64,000 nucleotides of DNA from Brachybacterium faecium DSM 4810 (GTDB taxonomy: Bacteria; Actinomycetota; Actinomycetes; Actinomycetales; Dermabacteraceae), in NCBI GenBank assembly GCA_000023405.1, contig CP001643.1:310001-374000 (forward strand), in the 5' to 3' direction. The notes under the pieces were generated by a model. It saw nothing but the letters and a program-made list of their open reading frames with translations. It had not been told where the DNA came from and made no database searches. The position numbers and the translations under genes were made by a program. The stretch's first letter is position 1, and each line of letters starts with the position of its first letter. Positions 62,198-64,000 of this stretch are shown in pieces.

Positions 62198-63064
62198 TCA
62201 CTCGCACTCGAGGAAGGTCTCCTCGTCGCCCGCGAAGAGCGCGGAGTCCTCGTCGAGCAGGTCCGCCAGCGGGATGCGCGGCGCGTCGAGGATCTGCTCC
62301 CTCGTGGCCTGCTGCACCGCCCGGTGCCGGTCGTCGTCGGCGAGCGCGGGCACCAGCAGCCCCTCGTGCTCACCCATCGCGCAGCCGTCCAGGCCGTGGA
62401 GCGTGAGCCGCACGGTCCCGGCCGAGAGGCCTCCCTGCGCGTCGAGGTCGACGACGATGCCCAGGCGACAGGCGAGCACGCCGACGGCCCGGGTGCTGGT
62501 GTCGATCGCGGTCCAGGCGATGGTGGTGCCCAGCGCGAGGGCCGGGCCGCCGTCCCCCTCGGTGCGGAACCAGTCGGCGCAGATCGCCGGGCGGCCGACG
62601 CTGCGGAACGGCTCCGCGAGGGCGAGCGCGTAGAAGGTGCGATCCCCGCCGCCCCACGCCTCGTGCAGCGCGTCCCGCCAGAACTCGGGGGTGGCGCTCG
62701 AGACGTGGTCGAGGGCGTCCTGGTCGCTGAGCCCGCGCAGCGCGGAGGGGTCGAGGTAGGCGGCGCCGAGGAAGCCGGTCAGCTGCTCGCGGGCCGTGTC
62801 GACGGCGGAGTCCTCGGCGCCGAGGTCCGCCCAGGTCTCGAGCTCCTCGGCCGCGCCCTGGAGGGGCAGGGCGCGCAGCTCCTCGGCGGAGCGCGCATCC
62901 CAGTGCGCCGCATCGAGCGCGGCCAGCGGGTCCCGCGCCACCTGGGCGGAGGTGGGCACGGGGGAGGGGCCGCCGCAGCCGCCGAGCAGCACGGCGCCCC
63001 CGGAGGCGGTCAGCAGCGCGGCCAGGGAGCGGCGTCGCGGCCGCAGCGCGCCCGGCGCGCTCAT
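62198..63064 (-). CDS. Lipoprotein of unknown function
   Basis: The 288-residue protein has an Arg-rich start, a hydrophobic stretch and the lipobox LLGGC (MSAPGALRPRRRSLAALLTA leads it). The mature part has a helical, acidic first half (WDARSAEELRALPL, TWADLGAEDSAVDTAREQL) and a second half with strands (LALGTTIAWTAIDT, VGVLACRLGIVVDL, TVRLTLHGLDGC). It contains several Cys that could pair outside the cell. The ATG overlaps the stop of the upstream small membrane-protein gene as ATGA. I do not recognise the family. Confidence 0.8.
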   Translation of the reverse strand: MSAPGALRPRRRSLAALLTASGGAVLLGGCGGPSPVPTSAQVARDPLAALDAAHWDARSAEELRALPLQGAAEELETWADLGAEDSAVDTAREQLTGFLGAAYLDPSALRGLSDQDALDHVSSATPEFWRDALHEAWGGGDRTFYALALAEPFRSVGRPAICADWFRTEGDGGPALALGTTIAWTAIDTSTRAVGVLACRLGIVVDLDAQGGLSAGTVRLTLHGLDGCAMGEHEGLLVPALADDDRHRAVQQATREQILDAPRIPLADLLDEDSALFAGDEETFLECE

Positions 63065-63342
63065 CTCAGCTCGGGCTCCGCGCTGTCGGCCCGGCCGGCA
63101 TCCGCATCGAGGCGCCTGCGGATCGTGGCGGCGCTGTCGCGGTCCTGCCGGGTGGCCTTGTCGACCAGTGCGGTGGTGTCGTCCTCGGGCTCCTCCGGCT
63201 GGAGCGCCATCCACACCAGGAACACGATGGTCAGCAGCAGGCAGAGGGCGAGCAGGATGAGCATCAGCGGCCAGGAGAAGCTGACCGGGTCCCAGAACGG
63301 ATCGCCCTCGAAGAGCGAGGCGGTCCCGGCGACGGTGCCCAC
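63061..63342 (-). CDS. Small single-span membrane protein
   Basis: The 93-residue protein has one membrane helix (WPLMLILLALCLLLTIVFLVWM) and a charged cytoplasmic tail (DKATRQDRDSAATIRRRL). GTG 63342 follows GAGGGGGATCTC; an in-frame start at 63396 would lack a ribosome site. It is co-transcribed with the lipoprotein and divergent from a Ser/Thr kinase gene, and the tail could be a kinase substrate, which is inference. Confidence 0.75.
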   Translation of the reverse strand: MGTVAGTASLFEGDPFWDPVSFSWPLMLILLALCLLLTIVFLVWMALQPEEPEDDTTALVDKATRQDRDSAATIRRRLDADAGRADSAEPELR

Positions 63343-63404
63343 GAGATCCCCCTCAGATCGCGACGCACGCACCCGGGCCGTTGCGCCGGGGTGCACAGAT
63401 CATC

Positions 63405-63444
63405 TCCAGCATAACTCTGCTGCGCACCCTGAGGTTATGCTGGA
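63405..63444. promoter_or_regulatory. Mirror-image divergent promoters within an 11-bp inverted repeat
   Basis: TCCAGCATAAC (63405-63415) and GTTATGCTGGA (63434-63444) are perfect inverted copies 18 bases apart. Each contains TATGCT, a good -10 box, on the strand leading outward: to the kinase on plus and the membrane-protein gene on minus. Confidence 0.6.
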
Positions 63445-63450
63445 AAAATC

Positions 63451-64000
63451 ATGGCTGACGTTATTGTCGGGCGCTTCGCGCTCATCGACCTGATCGCCAA
63501 GGGCGGTTCCGGGTCCGTGTGGCGCGCATGGGATTCCAAGGCCGAGGCGCTCTGCGCCGCGAAGGTGCTGCGGCAGCGGGATTCCGCCGATCTCATGCGG
63601 TTCGTGCGCGAGAAGGGCGTCAGCTTCGACCACCCGCACCTGCTCACCCCGTACGGCTGGGGCGCCGAGGACGAGCACGTCGTGATCGCGATGCCGCTGG
63701 TCTCCGGCGGCACCCTCGAATCGGTCGTGAAGCGGAGGGGCAGGCTCGCCGAACCGGCCGTGGTGGTGATCCTCGATCAGCTGCTGGACGGACTGTCCCA
63801 TGTGCACGCCGAGGGGTGGATCCACCGCGATGTGAAGCCCGCGAACATCATGTTCGAACCCCACGGCAGCGCCCCGCCCGTGTCCCGGCTCGCAGATTTC
63901 GGGATCGCCGTCCACGAGACCGATGTGCGCTTCACCCACGTGGGGATGGTGAACGGGACGCCCGGCTACATGGCCCCGGAGCTGTTCTCCATGGCCGAGC
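63451..64000 (+). CDS. Hanks-type Ser/Thr protein kinase (3' part outside window)
   Basis: The 183 visible residues are the N-terminal part of a Ser/Thr kinase domain: glycine loop AKGGSGSVWRAWD, ATP-binding Lys in CAAKVLRQ, catalytic loop WIHRDVKPANIMF, ADFGIAV and GTPGYMAPE. All key catalytic residues are present, and the frame is open to the window end. ATG 63451 lies nine bases after the -10 box TATGCT, so the leader is very short. Regulation of the divergent lipoprotein pair is plausible from the symmetric promoter. Confidence 0.93.
   Translation, partial: MADVIVGRFALIDLIAKGGSGSVWRAWDSKAEALCAAKVLRQRDSADLMRFVREKGVSFDHPHLLTPYGWGAEDEHVVIAMPLVSGGTLESVVKRRGRLAEPAVVVILDQLLDGLSHVHAEGWIHRDVKPANIMFEPHGSAPPVSRLADFGIAVHETDVRFTHVGMVNGTPGYMAPELFSMAE

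Overview
The window is about 64 kb of very GC-rich chromosomal DNA with tightly packed genes, many GTG starts, ATGA/GTGA overlaps and apparently leaderless promoters. These traits, with a mixed Gram-positive surface repertoire (lipoproteins, a WXG100-type protein, a Hanks-type kinase, no outer-membrane genes), point to an actinobacterium. The gene set is compatible with Micrococcales, perhaps Dermabacteraceae such as Brachybacterium; that placement is inference. No rRNA, tRNA, CRISPR array, phage or insertion sequence was found. No gene-free stretch exceeds about 300 bases.

Layout. 1-3436: the 3' part of metE, a terminator, then a less GC-rich, isolated RelA/SpoT-domain synthetase gene. 3478-6913: the dTDP-L-rhamnose operon rmlA-rmlB-rmlCD, with rmlC and rmlD fused. 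6954-13691: a PHP phosphatase, a large proline-rich membrane protein, and the threonine-degradation pair tdh-kbl. 13741-18631: divergent MATE and RND efflux genes. 18636-38814: a large exopolysaccharide (EPS) locus with glycosyltransferases, a decayed capK-like gene, a CDP-alcohol phosphotransferase, a low-molecular-weight tyrosine phosphatase, a lipoprotein, a 1916-residue PKD/LamG surface protein, a Wzy-like polymerase, a Wzc-like tyrosine kinase, an acyltransferase and a Wzx-like flippase. 38946-41850: a sensor kinase, response regulator and poly-aspartate-tailed protein. 41912-49903: two ferritin-like paralogues, a helical repeat protein, a PLP decarboxylase, GNAT and DinB proteins, and a DUF4956/VTC pair. 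49983-53443: dnaB, then a DUF485/acetate-symporter pair. 53540-64000: small conserved genes, OsmC, a WXG100-calpain gene with a frameshift and its lipoprotein neighbour, a purine permease fused to an OHCU-decarboxylase-like domain, an MFS transporter, an esterase-fold protein lacking its serine, two membrane or lipid-anchored proteins, and the start of a Ser/Thr kinase.

How the parts fit. The rml operon supplies activated rhamnose and the EPS locus holds several likely rhamnosyl- or glycosyltransferases. Wzx, Wzy and Wzc would flip, polymerise and control length, with the phosphatase as the probable counter-enzyme of the kinase. A short motif, WWTGTCCRNTTTG or a close variant, recurs at six boundaries of these transcription units (near rmlA, 18779, 22961, 24438, 34695 and the 38814/38946 divergent region). 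It is the strongest sign of shared control in the window. The most unusual coding findings are the permease-OHCU fusion whose catalytic His and Glu are replaced, the WXG100-calpain protein with an adjacent lipoprotein, the isolated alarmone-synthetase-like gene with a long unknown C-terminus, and three cases of apparent loss of active-site residues in otherwise intact genes.
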